A DNA stretch of 64,000 nt from Lineus longissimus (taxonomy: Eukaryota > Nemertea > Pilidiophora > Heteronemertea > Lineidae), in the NCBI RefSeq assembly GCF_910592395.1, contig NC_088314.1, forward strand, positions 12,340,001-12,404,000, given 5' to 3'. Under the pieces are notes generated by a model. That model was not told the DNA's origin, searched no databases, and saw nothing but the letters and a program-made list of their open reading frames with translations. Position 1 is the first letter of the stretch. Each line of letters starts with the position of its first letter. Of this stretch, positions 47,507-58,470 are shown piece after piece. The position numbers and the translations under genes are program-made.

Positions 47507-48145
47507 TAATTACACGTGTTCACGGATGCTAGTACTCAAGGCTATGGCATTACTGCTTAAGTAAGGATGGTCAACACCAAAGGACAAATCAGTTGTGAGC
47601 TTTTGATGGGCAAAGCAAGAGTCGCGCCGTTAAAAAAGATCACAATACCGCGCATGGAGCTTACTGCAGCCGCTACTGCAGTAAAGTTCGGACATCTGAT
47701 AATCCAGGAGATGGATTACAACTTTCATGACATTAGGTACTGGACTGATAGCATGTCAGTGTTGCACTATATTCGGAATTCAGCTACCCGTTTTCATACG
47801 TTTGTGGCCAATAGACTGACAACTATCCATGAAGGAAGCCAACCAAGTCAGTGGAGCTATGTTCCCACGAAGGAGAACCCTGCTGATGCTGCATCAAGGG
47901 GCCTTAGTTTGAAAAACGAGGCTGGTACACAAATGTGGCTCAGAGGACCAGATTTCTTGCAGAAAGACGAATCAGAGTGGCCTAGAACAGAACTTTCGAG
48001 TAGCTTGCCCATGGATGACCCAGAGCTCAAAAGGGTTAGTGCAGCAGTCACAGTGGTCAGTGAAGCTCATACTACTGTAGACTCTCTCTTCAGCAGATTT
48101 CCTAGTTGGATTAAACTGAAAAGAATTGTGGCATGGGTAATTTGA
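47507..48145 (+). pseudogene. BEL/Pao RNase H region
   Basis: HVFTDASTQGYGIT (catalytic Asp) precedes an in-frame stop. The frame then runs on as ISCELLMGKARVAPLKK, TIPRMELTAA (Glu), YWTDSMSVLHYI (Asp), FVANRLTTIHE and KENPADAASRGL. This is the RNase H of BEL/Pao pol. It removes the RNA strand during reverse transcription. After the stop at 48145 the reading continues in other frames. Confidence 0.9.
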
Positions 48146-48660
48146 GAAGAGTTTTCAGAGGAAAACATCCCAGGCCTGGTGAGACTGTTTTGAATACCAA
48201 ATGTTACTAAGGATACCAAGAGATTGACGATGGATGAGCTGAACAAAGCGGAGATGGCGATAGTACGTTTCGAACAAGATCGATATCTAGCTGAGGATAT
48301 GAAAGTAAAGGGGACAAGCATCCATAAATTAGACCCGTTCTGAGACGACTTGGGTCTGATAAGAGTTGATGGAAGTCTTGCTAGAGCTACTGTACCTGTA
48401 GAGACAAAACATCCCATTCTTCTGCCGAGACAATCTGTGGTGACCGTACTCATATAGGACCCACGGGCATGTGGGGTGAAATATGGTTCTGTCAGTATTT
48501 CGAAAGAAGTACTGGGTGGCTAGAGAAACCAAGCTCATAGGAACAATGATTACCAAGTGTGTTACCAGTAGGCGTTATAGAGCAAAAGTGGGTGAGCAGA
48601 AGATGGCAGAATTACCAGTTCAGAGACTTATGGGCGGTGAAAGGCATTTACCAGATCTGG
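48146..48660 (+). pseudogene. BEL/Pao connection and integrase zinc-binding region, broken
   Basis: Pieces such as LTMDELNKAEMAIVRFEQ, ILLPRQSVVTVLI and a degenerate H-H-C-C stretch are spread over several frames with stops between them. Confidence 0.75.
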
Positions 48661-48661
48661 C

Positions 48662-49339
48662 ATGGATTATTTCGGACCTTTTGAGATCAAACGAGGACAG
48701 AATACCACAATCAAACGATATGGAGGACTATTTATGTGTTTCGCAACAAGAGGAGTACATCTTGAGTTAGCCTGTTCATTGGATATGAGTTCTTGCATCA
48801 ATGCTATAAGACATTTTAATGCCAGGCGAGGTTCAGTGAAATGGTTACGTTTAGACAATGGTACGAACTTAGTGGGTGCCAAGGCAGAACTAAAGAGGCC
48901 ATTGCAAGAGTGGAACCAGGATAAAATGCACGCCACACTTCAACAGGAGGGCATTGAGTGGGTGTTCAATGCTCCCACCGCCTCGCATCATGGTGGTGTC
49001 TGGGAACGACTTATCCGGGTCACTAGGAAGGTTCTTTATGGTGTCATGAAGGAACAGGCGGTTCGAACAGATGATGAAGGATTGCAAACCTTATTTTGTG
49101 AGGTAGAGTCAATCATAAACAGCAGACCAATAACAGTTGCATCGGATGATCCAAATGAGTCAGAAGCGCAACCACCCAACCATTTGTTGATTCTGCAGAC
49201 AGATCCAGAGTTTTCACCGGGAGAGTTTGTTGAAAGGGATTTGTATGTAAGGCAGAGGTGGAGGCAGATTCAGCATCTCACGGAGGTTTTCTGGCGAAGA
49301 TGGAGACAGGAATACGTCTTGTTGCTCCAAGAAAGACAA
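48662..49339 (+). pseudogene. BEL/Pao integrase core, interrupted
   Basis: The core shows DYFGPFEIKRG (first Asp), FATRGVHLELA, VKWLRLDNGTNLVGA (second Asp), FNAPTASHHGGVWERLIRVT (Glu), then ESIINSRPIT and a C-terminal stretch reaching EYVLLLQERQ. At that point the 3.4-kb family-A element begins. The gene resumes at 52750 in the same frame. Confidence 0.92.
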
Positions 49340-50510
49340 CAAGAGGCCCAAGGGCCTGGCGCTCAGCTGAGTTGTTGCTGCGTTGTTCGTATATATTACA
49401 TTACTCGTCAAACTCTACTAAACTAAGGACTCAAAGCCTAAGGATATTAGCTTCTGGATGTGTAACAGTGAATTACGGTAGACTGGCGCAATCTACTTCA
49501 AGCAAGCTCCACCCTTGCAATGTGAGCGCAAACAGATAACCTAACCAATATTGGACCATCAATTCTACACACAGCAACATGATTCATCCTCAGCTGTTAC
49601 CATGATGATGATGATGATGATCCTTTTCGCAAATTGGTCGTCTTCTGTCTTTCTTCCATACTTCAGTGCCACCGGATGTAGTCCGCCCTTGTGGAGGGAT
49701 CCTTTCAGCACCGGGACACAAGAATCCATGCGAATTGAATCACATGGAGAGACTAGCCCAATCACCCGCTTTTGGCTGGGTAGAAATGGGTAAATCTCGC
49801 AGACTGGACCTTAAACTCTAATGCCGACGTGTGAGGCCGGTCTGACAGATGAGTAAGTGGGGTCCACCTAATGCAGAAGGCACCAGTTTCCCTAACTAAA
49901 AGGGTAACATTAACAAAATGCTCTACCCAACTCTATTATTGCCTAAAGGCCTGTGTACACTAGTAAAATATTAGGAACATTTTTACATTTCCAGTTGCAA
50001 CAAATGTTGCAAAAATGTTGCGTAGTGTGTACAGAGCAAAACGCGTCTTACAACATGTTGTAAAATTGTTGCAAATTAAATGCAATGCAATTCTTTGTTG
50101 CATGTTGTAAAAATGTTGCAAACTCTTCAGCCAATCAGAAATAGGATTTGCATCATGTGATCTACCGGAGTTCATGTGACTTGAACAAGAAGCAGGTCTA
50201 GCAACTCTCAAGTGAGTGTCTTGCTTCGTAGGGTGATGAAACCTTTTCTAGAAGTTTTTGTGTGACGGCTTGTCAGTCAGCCGCAACTCCTTTAGGCTGC
50301 GTATCCATAGGCTGTTCCGTGCCCTGCACAACATTCCCTTTTTACCGCCTGGCGCGCCACACGGACAATGAACCTTCGTTGGTGTTATTGATCGTTCCCA
50401 TAGGTTATGCCGTGTCACATTGCGGGCATATATGCACTGTGGATTGGGAATATAGGCCCATATTGGGATTGAACATGTCCATTCTTTTGCGAGTGAACAA
50501 CACGGAAGCA

Positions 50511-50602
50511 ATGTCTGAGGCGAAATTAATTCAAGAGATTCATCAACGGGAACTACTCTGGGACCCCGAAACTGATGATTATCATAACAAGCACGAACCT
50601 GT
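50511..50602 (+). CDS. MADF-domain first exon of the Harbinger derivative
   Basis: MSEAKLIQEIHQRELLWDPE, then TDDYHNKHEP, matches the start of a MADF (Myb/SANT-like) DNA-binding domain: an acidic/hydrophobic helix and the LWD...Y signature. A GT donor follows directly (CT|GTAATT). The remaining helices are missing. Copy 2 has one Ile-to-Val change. Confidence 0.7.
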
Positions 50603-50924
50603 AATTTGTTGCTTAAAAGTCAGGTTTTATATACATGTACATGTCAATTTGATGTTGCAAGTGAAAATACAAGTTACTTGTATTTTCATTTTCAATATTC
50701 ATAAGAAATTGTCTTCTGAAATAATGACAGCGTGCGGATAAACGCAATTGACCGCTGCGAAATGAGGACTACAAAGGCCTACATGACCAAAAAGGAATAT
50801 CCAATGGAGACTCAGGGCATAGTGCCAGGTCACAAGGCTGTTACGCCATAACGCCACACTACACAAGGGAATACCCTATGGATACACGGCCTTAACAGGC
50901 AGTGGTATGCCCCATCATCCACCC

Positions 50925-51053
50925 TCATTTTGATCCAGGGCCTGGTCCATATTCTCTTTGGTTATTTCGCCGCCTCTTCCGTCTCTCAACAATGACAGCT
51001 AAAATTGCTGCAGAAGCACTCAAAACACATCTTCTCTCCTTGGAATCATCCAT
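50925..51053 (-). CDS. Short basic exon, likely Harbinger transposase N-terminus
   Basis: A clean 42-residue frame begins at ATG 51053: MDDSKERRCVLSASAAILAV, then an Arg-rich run ERRKRRRNNQREY, stopping at GPGPGSK. Helical Ala/Leu/Ile stretches followed by Arg runs are common at the N-terminus of PIF/Harbinger transposases. No catalytic residues. Confidence 0.5.
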   Translation of the reverse strand: MDDSKERRCVLSASAAILAVIVERRKRRRNNQREYGPGPGSK

Positions 51054-51446
51054 TTTCCCTCCAAAATACCTATTTCCCTTTGTTCCCACTAAAAAGTTTG
51101 CAACAATTTACCAACATGTTGTAAAAATGTTGCTAATTTGTTGCAATTTTGTTGCTAGTGAACACAGGGCCTTGAATGAAGGGCTTGTTGCAAAATTGTT
51201 GTAAAAATGTTGGTAAAATGTTGGTAAAATGTTGGTAAAATGTTGGTAAAATGTTGGTAAAATGTTGGTAAAATGTTGGTAAAATGTTGCTAATATTTTA
51301 CTAGTGTACACCCTGCTTAAGTCAAGTGAAACTCTTAACAAACCTTAGCAGAATGCCACCATTGAAATGTTGATAATAATGATAGCAAGTAAAAACTTTA
51401 AACAGATAGACTTGATTTTTTAAACCAACTGCCACATGCGGTTTTC

Positions 51447-52274
51447 TTTATTTAGTAAATTTTGAGGTAAGTATTACAGAATGAAATACTTGAATACTAG
51501 AATTGCCTGGCTCTTCTGATGATTGCACTGGTGAACACCGAAGTCGATGGGATGTGCAAAGTCATAGCTCGATCCTCTCTCTTGGTCATCTTTGAGATGT
51601 GGTCACCAAATATGTTCAAATGCAGCTGCAGATCATTCCTGTCCTGCAAAACATGATGAGGAGATAACATTTTAATTTTGATAGAATAGGTAAGCTAGCC
51701 AAGTTTTATATCAAATACAAGGCCAACAACAACTGATAAGGCGCTAGGGCCGAATGATCAAGGAAGTTCATTGATATGATTGGGAATACATTGTGATAAG
51801 AGTGATGAATCGGCCCCGTTTGAAGCATTGTGCTATGTACAGTGTGCAAGTGTCAGTGTGTATCATATCGCATTTATTGTTTGTTGACATTTCAAATCGC
51901 TGGCGTCGATCCTCAATTACACTGTTTATGTACATTGGCAACCTTACCCGATGATATCAGAACGATGTTTATTATTGTCTTGTTTATTCACATTAGTTCT
52001 GCTATGTGACAAGAGTTATTTGTTGTGAAATCCATGATTTAAAGCCGGACTTTGACATCGTTTCTCAGACCAACCAAGCTGCATTTCGCAGATCGTTTTT
52101 CAACGATCGTCGACGAACTATTTCAAATTAATCACATCCAATTAAACAATCCAAGCCTTCCCTAATGTCATCAACATGCAATAACACAAGCAGCCAAATA
52201 TTATCGCCTATGAAATTGTGAATTTAATGAGAACTTACCTCTGAATTGACAGAACGCGATCTATTCCATAGCAT
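51447..52274 (-). CDS. Two-exon 60-codon mini-gene inside family A, copy 1
   Basis: Exon 1 (52274-52239) reads MLWNRSRSVNSE and ends at a consensus donor AG|GTAAGT. A 595-bp intron follows. Exon 2 (51643-51497) opens after TTTTGCAG in matching phase. It reads DRNDLQLHLNIFGDHISKMT and then on to SAIIRRARQF before TAG. AATAAA lies at 51447-51452, about 45 bp after the stop. Upstream is a CpG-rich stretch with a CCAAT box. The protein is not recognised. A related last exon occurs at 5619-5774. It could be a captured host gene or an element gene reduced to its ends. Confidence 0.55.
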
Positions 52275-52661
52275 GGTCTCCTTACGTCTGAACTGCGCAG
52301 ACTCGAGACGTGACGTTCGCTGCATGTGTGATTGGACGTGGGATAACTCCCGCGAAATTTAAAATGCTCACTAAATTGCGCCAGTAACACCACCTGGTGA
52401 GAAATTCATGAACTACGCCTATTGATAATGAAAGAGAAAGCTTTGCTCTATAAAATTAGATTTGATTCATGATCCCCAACTGAGAAATCAGCTGCTGGAA
52501 AAGTTTTTGGAAAATTTCGCTCGGTGCCACCTAGTGGCCAAACCGCTCATCCTGCCGGACCCACATTTGGTCTGTTCAGGAGTCCTGAAGGGTCTCAACG
52601 CCTCAGAGGGAAAATCTATCGCCTATTCGCCATAGTTTTGAAACGTGCCTGTTTAACGGAC

Positions 52662-52695
52662 AGACAGACAGACAGAGAGACAGACAGACAGACGG
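52662..52695. repeat. GACA microsatellite, copy 1
   Basis: Short and interrupted here, but uninterrupted and longer in copy 2 (about 57642-57711). Confidence 0.9.
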
Positions 52696-52749
52696 ACACT
52701 CATTCTACCATTTACTCATATGAATAGCTCAGCTTTTCAGCTGAGCTAA

Positions 52750-52956
52750 AAATGGTTGCAACCACGGAGAAATATGTCTGTCAATGACATTGTCTCGATT
52801 ACGGATAATGCTCCAAGAAACCAGTGGCCAATGGGCAGGATCATTCAGGTCGATGAGGACGACAAGGGACTAATTCGTGTGGTGCATTGAAAGAAACAAG
52901 GAACTCTTGTGTTTGTGCGTCCAGTCACAAAGGTTGTGACATTGTTGGAGGTTTAG
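52750..52956 (+). pseudogene. BEL/Pao integrase C-terminus
   Basis: Resumes the integrase frame after the insertion: WLQPRRNMSVNDIVSITD, NAPRNQWPMGRIIQVDED and GLIRVVH. A TGA follows at 52888-52890, then QGTLVFVRPVTKVVTLLEV and a final stop at 52954-52956. This is the typical BEL C-terminal block. Confidence 0.88.
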
Positions 52957-53218
52957 ACTGTTGTGACATTTAAATTTAAAGGAATGCTAATTACTTCGAA
53001 CAATATATTTCATCTCCATAATTAGGAGGGCCGGTGTAACAACCATGGGTTGTGATTCACTTTATTTTGGAACAATCCGTACAGTTTTAATCGTGGTTGT
53101 CGCTTCGTTATAGACTTTTGCAGAGGAACGCATGTTTTTTATTTTTTTGGACCTTGATTAACCTTTTCTTCCAAGTTGGGTCCAGCTTTTGAGGTAAATC
53201 CAAATATATAAACATCAT

Positions 53219-53830
53219 GGCCCGGTTGTTCAAAGCCCCCGCTAAGTTAGCCGGTCGCTAGCACTAGCCGGTCGCTAAAAATGCTATCCGGCCGCTAGTT
53301 ATCCGGTTGCTAACTTTGAGTTGTTCAAAATGCTTTTCATCCCCTCGCTAACTATCCAGTGGCTGAACCCTTGCTATCTTCCATAATTCCCCAAAATCTC
53401 ACTTCCCATGAAAGCAAACATGGCCGATTTAAACAAATCAAACCCCCTGAGCTCTGCTCAACAAAACAAAAAAAGGGCCCGATCCGAGAATTGGAGCCCT
53501 GACGAAAAAGCTATGCTTGCGGAGATGGTTGAGGAGAATTTTGGTATCCTCCTTAACAAAAAGACAAATGTGGAAACCAATGCGAAAAAGCAGAAGGTGT
53601 GGGAGGGCATTGCCCTTGCTGTCACTGCACTTGGGACTAGCACCAGGACCTGGGACCAGTGCAGGGACAAGTGGCATGAGTACTGTAGCTCTGTCAGGCA
53701 GTTTGCGGGCCTATGTTGGTTTTTTTGTAAGTTACTGTGGACACATTTTGGTTGTCCTTGTCTCAGTTTCATTCAATCAGTAATCAATACTGTATTTTTT
53801 TAGTTCCGGTAAAATTGGCACAGGTGGCAG
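53219..53830 (+). mobile_element. PIF/Harbinger fragment with Myb-like gene
   Basis: Starts GGCCCGGTTGTTCAAAGC, a typical Harbinger-type end. It carries repeated 'ctagccggtcgctaa' motifs, then a Myb-like ORF. No right TIR is found, so the element is truncated. Confidence 0.6.
53408..53803 (+). CDS. Myb/SANT-like DNA-binding exon of Harbinger
   Basis: Two in-frame ATGs (53408 and 53420). MADLNKSNPL leads into RARSENWSPDEKAMLAEMV, a linker, and KVWEGIALAVTALGTSTRTW, DQCRDKWHEYCSSVRQ. The spaced Trp residues and the final DKW...R helix are those of the Myb/SANT-like protein that PIF/Harbinger elements encode beside their transposase. A donor (TTTTTT|GTAAGT) lies at about 53726, and the frame beyond it is intron. 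A following piece KIGTGGS near 53813 may be the second exon. Confidence 0.8.
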   Translation: MKANMADLNKSNPLSSAQQNKKRARSENWSPDEKAMLAEMVEENFGILLNKKTNVETNAKKQKVWEGIALAVTALGTSTRTWDQCRDKWHEYCSSVRQFAGLCWFFCKLLWTHFGCPCLSFIQSVINTVFF

Positions 53831-54364
53831 CACCTCAAGGTTGTTGTCTCTGAGGACAGTTTCACAGTTTCGTAGGATGTGACTTTGTCTTATGATTGTA
53901 ACATTTATGTTTTCAGTTAATGTGATGATTTTTGGTGAATAAAGAGAAGAAATAAGAACTTAAAGACATCTGGAGTCATTATATATACAATCACATGAAA
54001 TTTGGTTGCAATCCGACTTTGTTTAATTTTCAAGACGGCCGCCTTGTGGTCATATTTGAAGTCCGAGCAGGACTAATTATTTGTGCAGAGGGTCCAAAGA
54101 TACATGACCTCACATGTCCTCTAACCTTCTAGCTCAAATAGAAACAAAACCTGCCACCTATGGGTGATTTAGTGAACTTGGACCTCCGTGAACTTGAAAA
54201 ATAGGTCAAATCAAAGACCTGGGCGACGTGTCATTTAACCTTATCAAATATACCCACCATAAAAATTTTGTCACTCTATGTACAACCATTAGCTTCAAAA
54301 GGCAAAACCAATTTCCAAGATGGCCGCCTGGAGGCCAGAAAGTAGGTCATATCGTGAAAAAGAA

Positions 54365-57300
54365 CAAGAGGCCCAAGGGCCTGGCGCTCAGCTGAGTTGT
54401 TGCTGCGTTGTTCGTATATATTACATTACTCGTCAAACTCTACTAAACTAAGGTCTCAAAGCCTAAGGATATTAGCTTCTGGATGTGTAACAGTGAATTA
54501 CGGTAGACTGGCGCAATCTACTTCAAGCAAGCTCCACCCTTGCAATGTGTGCGCAAACAGATAACCTAACCAATATTGGACCATCAATTCTACACACAGC
54601 AACATGATTCATCCTCAGCTGTTACCATGATGATGATGATGATGATCCTTTTCGCAAATTGGTCGTCTTCTGTCTTTCTTCCATACTTCAGTGCCACCGG
54701 ATGTAGTCTGCCCTTGTGGAGGGATCCTTTCAGCACCGGGACACAAGAATCCATGCGAATTGAATCACATGGAGAGACTAGCCCAATCACCCGCTTTTGG
54801 CTGGGTAGAAATGGGTAAATCTCGCAGACTGGACCTTAAACTCTAATGCCGACATGTGAGGCCGGTCTGACAGATGAGTAAGTGGGGTCCACCTAATGCA
54901 GAAGGCACCAGTTTCCCTAACTAAAAGGGTAACATTAACAAAATGCTCTACCCAACTCTATTATTGCCTAAAGGCCTGTGTACACTAGTAAAATATTAGG
55001 AACATTTTTACATTTCCAGTTGCAACAAATGTTGCAAAAAGTGTGTACAGAGCAAAACGCGTCTTACAACATGTTGTAAAATTGTTGCAAATTAAATGCA
55101 TTGCAATTCTTTGTTGCATGTTGTAAAAATGTTGCAAACTCTTCAGCCAATCAGAAATAGGATTTGCGTCATGTGATCTACCGGAGTTCATGTGACTTGA
55201 ACAAGAAGCAGGTATAGCAACTCTCAAGTGAGTGTCTTGCTTCGTAGGGTGATGAAACCTTTTCTAGAAGTTTTTGTGACGGCTTGTCAGTCAGCCGCAA
55301 CTCCTTTAGGCTGCGTATCCATAGGCTGTTCCGTGCCCTGCACAACATTCCCTTTTTACCGCCTGGCGCGCCACACGGACAATGAACCTTCGTTGGTGTT
55401 ATTGATCGTTCCCATAGGTTATGCCGTGTCACATTGCGGGCATATATGCACTGTGGATTGGGAATATAGGCCCATATTGGGATTGAACATGTCCATTCTT
55501 TTGCGAGTGAACAACACGGAAGCAATGTCTGAGGCGAAATTAATTCAAGAGGTTCATCAACGGGAACTACTCTGGGACCCCGAAACTGATGATTATCATA
55601 ACAAGCACGAACCTGTAATTTGTTGCTTAAAAGTCAGGTTTTATATACATGTACATGTCAATTTGATGTTGCAAGTGAAAATACAAGTTACTTGTATTTT
55701 CATTTTCAATATTCATAAGAAATTGTCTTCTGAAATAATGACAGCGTGCGGATAAACGCGATTGACCGTTGCGAAATGAGGACTACAAAGGCCTACATGA
55801 CCAAAAAGGAATATCCAATGGAGACTCAGGGCATAGTGCCAGGTCACAAGGCTGTTACGCCATAACGCCACACTACACAAGGGCATACCCTATGGATACG
55901 CGGCCTTAACAGGCAGTGGTATGCCCCATCATCCACCCTCATTTTGATCCAGGGCCTGGTCCATATTCTCTTTGGTTATTTCGCCGCCTCTTCCGTCTCT
56001 CAACAATGACAGCTAAAATTGCTGCAGAAGCACTCAAAACACATCTTCTCTCCTTGGAATCATCCATTTTCCCTCCAAAATACCTGTTTCCCTTTGTTCC
56101 CACTAAAAAGTTTGCAACAATTTACCAACATGTTGTAAAAATGTTGCTAATTTGTTGCAATTTTGTTGCTAGTGAACACAGGGCCTTGAAGGGCTTGTTG
56201 CAAAATTGTTGTAAAAATGTTGGTCAAATGTTGGTAAAATGTTGGTAAAATGTTGCTAATATTTTACTAGTGTACACCCTGCTTAAGTCAAGTGAAACTC
56301 TTAACAAACCTTAGCAGAATGCCACCATTGAAATGTTGATAATAATGATAGCAAGTAAAAACTTTAAACAGATAGACTTGATTTTTTTAACCAACTGCCA
56401 CATGCGGTTTTCTTTATTTAGTAAATTTTGAGGTAAGTATTACAGAATGAAATACTTGAATACTAGAATTGCCTGGCTCTTCTGATGATTGCACTGGTGA
56501 ACACCGAAGTCGATGGGATGTGCAAAGTCATAGCTCGATCCTCTCTCTTGGTCATCTTTGAGATGTGGTCACCAAATATGTTCAAATGCAGCTGCAGATC
56601 ATTCCTGTCCTGCAAAACATGATGAGGAGATAACATTTTAATTTTGATAGAATAGGTAAGCTAGCCAAGTTTTATATCAAATACAAGGCCAACAACAACT
56701 GATAAGGCGCTAGGGCCGAATGATCAAGGAAGTTCATTGATATGATTGGGAATACATTGTGATAAGAGTGATGAATCGGCCCCGTTTGAAGCATTGTGCT
56801 ATGTACAGTGTGCAAGTGTCAGTGTGTATCATATCGCATTTATTGTTTGTTGACATTTCAAATCACTGGCGTCGATCCTCAATTACACTGTTTATGTACA
56901 TTGGCAACCTTACCCGATGATATCAGAACGATGTTTATTATTGTCTTGTTTATTCACATTAGTTCTGCTATGTGACAAGAGTTATTTGTTGAGAAATCCA
57001 TGATTTAAAGCCGGACTTTGACATCGTTTCTCAGACCAACCAAGCTGCATTTCGCAGATCGTTTTTCAACGATCGTCGACGAACTATTTCAAATTAATCA
57101 CATCCAATTAAACAATCCAAGCCTTCCCTAATGTCATCAACATGCAATAACACAAGCAGCCAAATATTATCGCCTATGAAATTGTGAATTTAATGAGAAC
57201 TTACCTCTGAATTGACAGAAAGCGATCTATTCCATAGCATGGTCTCCTTACGTCTGAACTGCGCAGACTCGAGACGTGACGTTCGCTGCATGTGTGATTG

Positions 57301-57640
57301 GACGTGGGATAACTCGCGCGAAATTTAAAATGCTCTTCTTGGGGGGTGCTCACTAAATTGCGCCAGTAACACCACCTGGTGAGAAATTCATGAACTACGC
57401 CTATTGATAATGAAAGAGAACGCTTTGCTCTATAAAATTAGATTTGATTCATGATCCCCAACTGAGAAATCAGCTGCTGGAAAAGTTTTTGGAAAATTTC
57501 GCTCGGTGCCACCTAGTGCCCAAACCGCTCATCCTGCCGGACCCACATTTGGTCTATTCAGGAGTCCTGAAGGGTCTCAACGCCTCAGAGGGAAAATCTA
57601 TCGCCTATCCGCCATAGTTTTGAAACGTGCCTGTTTAACG

Positions 57641-57711
<71 letters not shown>

Positions 57712-57767
57712 GGACACTCATTCTACCATTTACTCATATGAATAGCTCAGCTTTTCAGCTGAGCTAA
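54365..57767 (-). mobile_element. Family-A Helentron-like element, copy 2
   Basis: Same ends and order as copy 1, with only scattered differences, in an unrelated site (flanks AAAGAA and AATACA, no duplication). It has three instead of seven TGTTGGTAAAA units, a longer GACA run and an extra CTTGGGGGGTGCT at about 57336. The mini-gene exons (57240-57205 and 56609-56463), the Harbinger derivative (54978-56277) and its MADF exon (ATG 55525) are all present. The high similarity points to recent movement. Confidence 0.85.
56463..57240 (-). CDS. Two-exon mini-gene, copy 2
   Basis: Same splice sites, phase, stop and AATAAA as copy 1. One codon in exon 1 differs (Arg to Leu at residue 7). Confidence 0.5.
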
Positions 57768-58099
57768 AAATACATCTGGGCATATTGCCCTAAGCTACCA
57801 TCACACCAAGTTTTAGCCATCTAGCCTTAGCGGTGACGAAATGTGCTCTGCTAACAGACGGCGACGGAGGCCGCGGTATCGTAAAAGCTCCCCAGAGGTG
57901 AGCTATATAAAAAGGTCGCGATTTTCTCGATCATACGTCAGCGGGCAGGCAAACATGCACAATGCCAAACGGCAAGATCTCCTGCCTAATCCTCTCTGCC
58001 ACTATTAACTTCCATGTTCAAAAGTCACTGTACATCCTACATTGCGTTGGAGCAAATCCAGCACACTCAGCGTTCTAGCAGGGATGCAAATGTATGTCA

Positions 58100-58470
58100 G
58101 TTCGTGGCGGGAATTTCAACTGGGTCAAACGACATTTTTGCTCAGTACCATCAACTGGTGATATAAATCGAAACTAATATATTTCATATAAAAACTTCTA
58201 TATCATGCAGATCTCTTCAACTTAATTTCCAGCTTCTATCTACTGGAATAAAGCAACCAAAAGTGTTTTGTAATTTACACTTTTGGCCCCTGGTGAACTG
58301 AATTTCAGTCGAATTATGCTGAATTTTCTGTCAGCAGCATATCATTGCCTGTTCATCCCTGCAGCCAGATTTGAAGTGCCTCTGTCTTACGGTTACAAAA
58401 TGCCCAATTTGTCCACGGATGGATGGATGAATAGATTGAAGGATGGATGCCTAAAGTCATGTGGATGCCA
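58100..58470. repeat. Repeat shared with 43900-44330
   Basis: See 43900-44346. This copy lacks a recognisable family-A end after the GGATGG-rich part. Confidence 0.7.

Larger units (their letters stand above)
49953..51311. mobile_element. PIF/Harbinger-like derivative inside copy 1
   Basis: Inverted ends GTGTACACTAGTAAAATATT, with CCT on both sides. It encodes a MADF-type exon (+) and a short basic exon (-), the usual two-gene layout of PIF/Harbinger. The right part has seven TGTTGGTAAAA units. It is present in both family-A copies, so it was acquired before that family amplified. Confidence 0.65.
49340..52748 (-). mobile_element. Family-A Helentron-like element, copy 1
   Basis: The left end CAAGAGGCCCAAGGGCCTGG is a GGCC hairpin followed by GCTCAGCTGAG. 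The right end, TCAGCTGAGCTAA, follows a GACA microsatellite (about 52663-52692). The two subterminal GCTCAGCTGA sequences are inverted relative to each other. Flanks are AGACAA and AAATGG with no duplication, and the host frame is restored across the junction. It contains a Harbinger derivative and a spliced mini-gene on the minus strand. Confidence 0.82.
47372..53034 (+). mobile_element. BEL/Pao retrotransposon, internal 3' part, degenerate
   Basis: The fragment begins right after a family-B piece with sequence resembling the region between RT and RNase H (WDGMVSIPDC, WVQELTML). It continues through RNase H, a broken zinc-binding region, integrase, and a polypurine tract (AGGAGGGCCGG, 53024-53034). 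The family-A element 49340-52748 interrupts it. Several stops and frame changes make it non-functional. Confidence 0.85.
53035..53989 (+). repeat. BEL/Pao 3' LTR, interrupted
   Basis: Starts TGTAACAACCATGGGTTGTG after the polypurine tract. It ends near TATACA (about 53989), after AATAAA at 53939. The middle contains a Harbinger fragment (53219 onward). The 5' LTR is not in the window, so the limits are approximate. Confidence 0.6.
53990..57905. repeat. Family-B-like repeat hosting family-A copy 2
   Basis: 54000-54363 has 'tttccaagatggccgcctgg' and 'gaacttgaaaaataggtcaa'. 57768-57905 has GACGGCGACGGAGG and ends CTCCCCAGAGGTGAGCTAT. The two parts fit one diverged element split by the family-A insertion. 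Confidence 0.6.

Noticed and set aside
49551-49793. 80-codon ORF repeated at 54576-54818
   Set aside because: It is repeated only because the whole family-A element is. Its start is an ATG microsatellite, and no domain is present.
49338-57768. Segmental duplication of 5 kb
   Set aside because: Similarity stops exactly at the element ends and the flanks differ (BEL integrase versus a family-B repeat), so the two copies are independent insertions.
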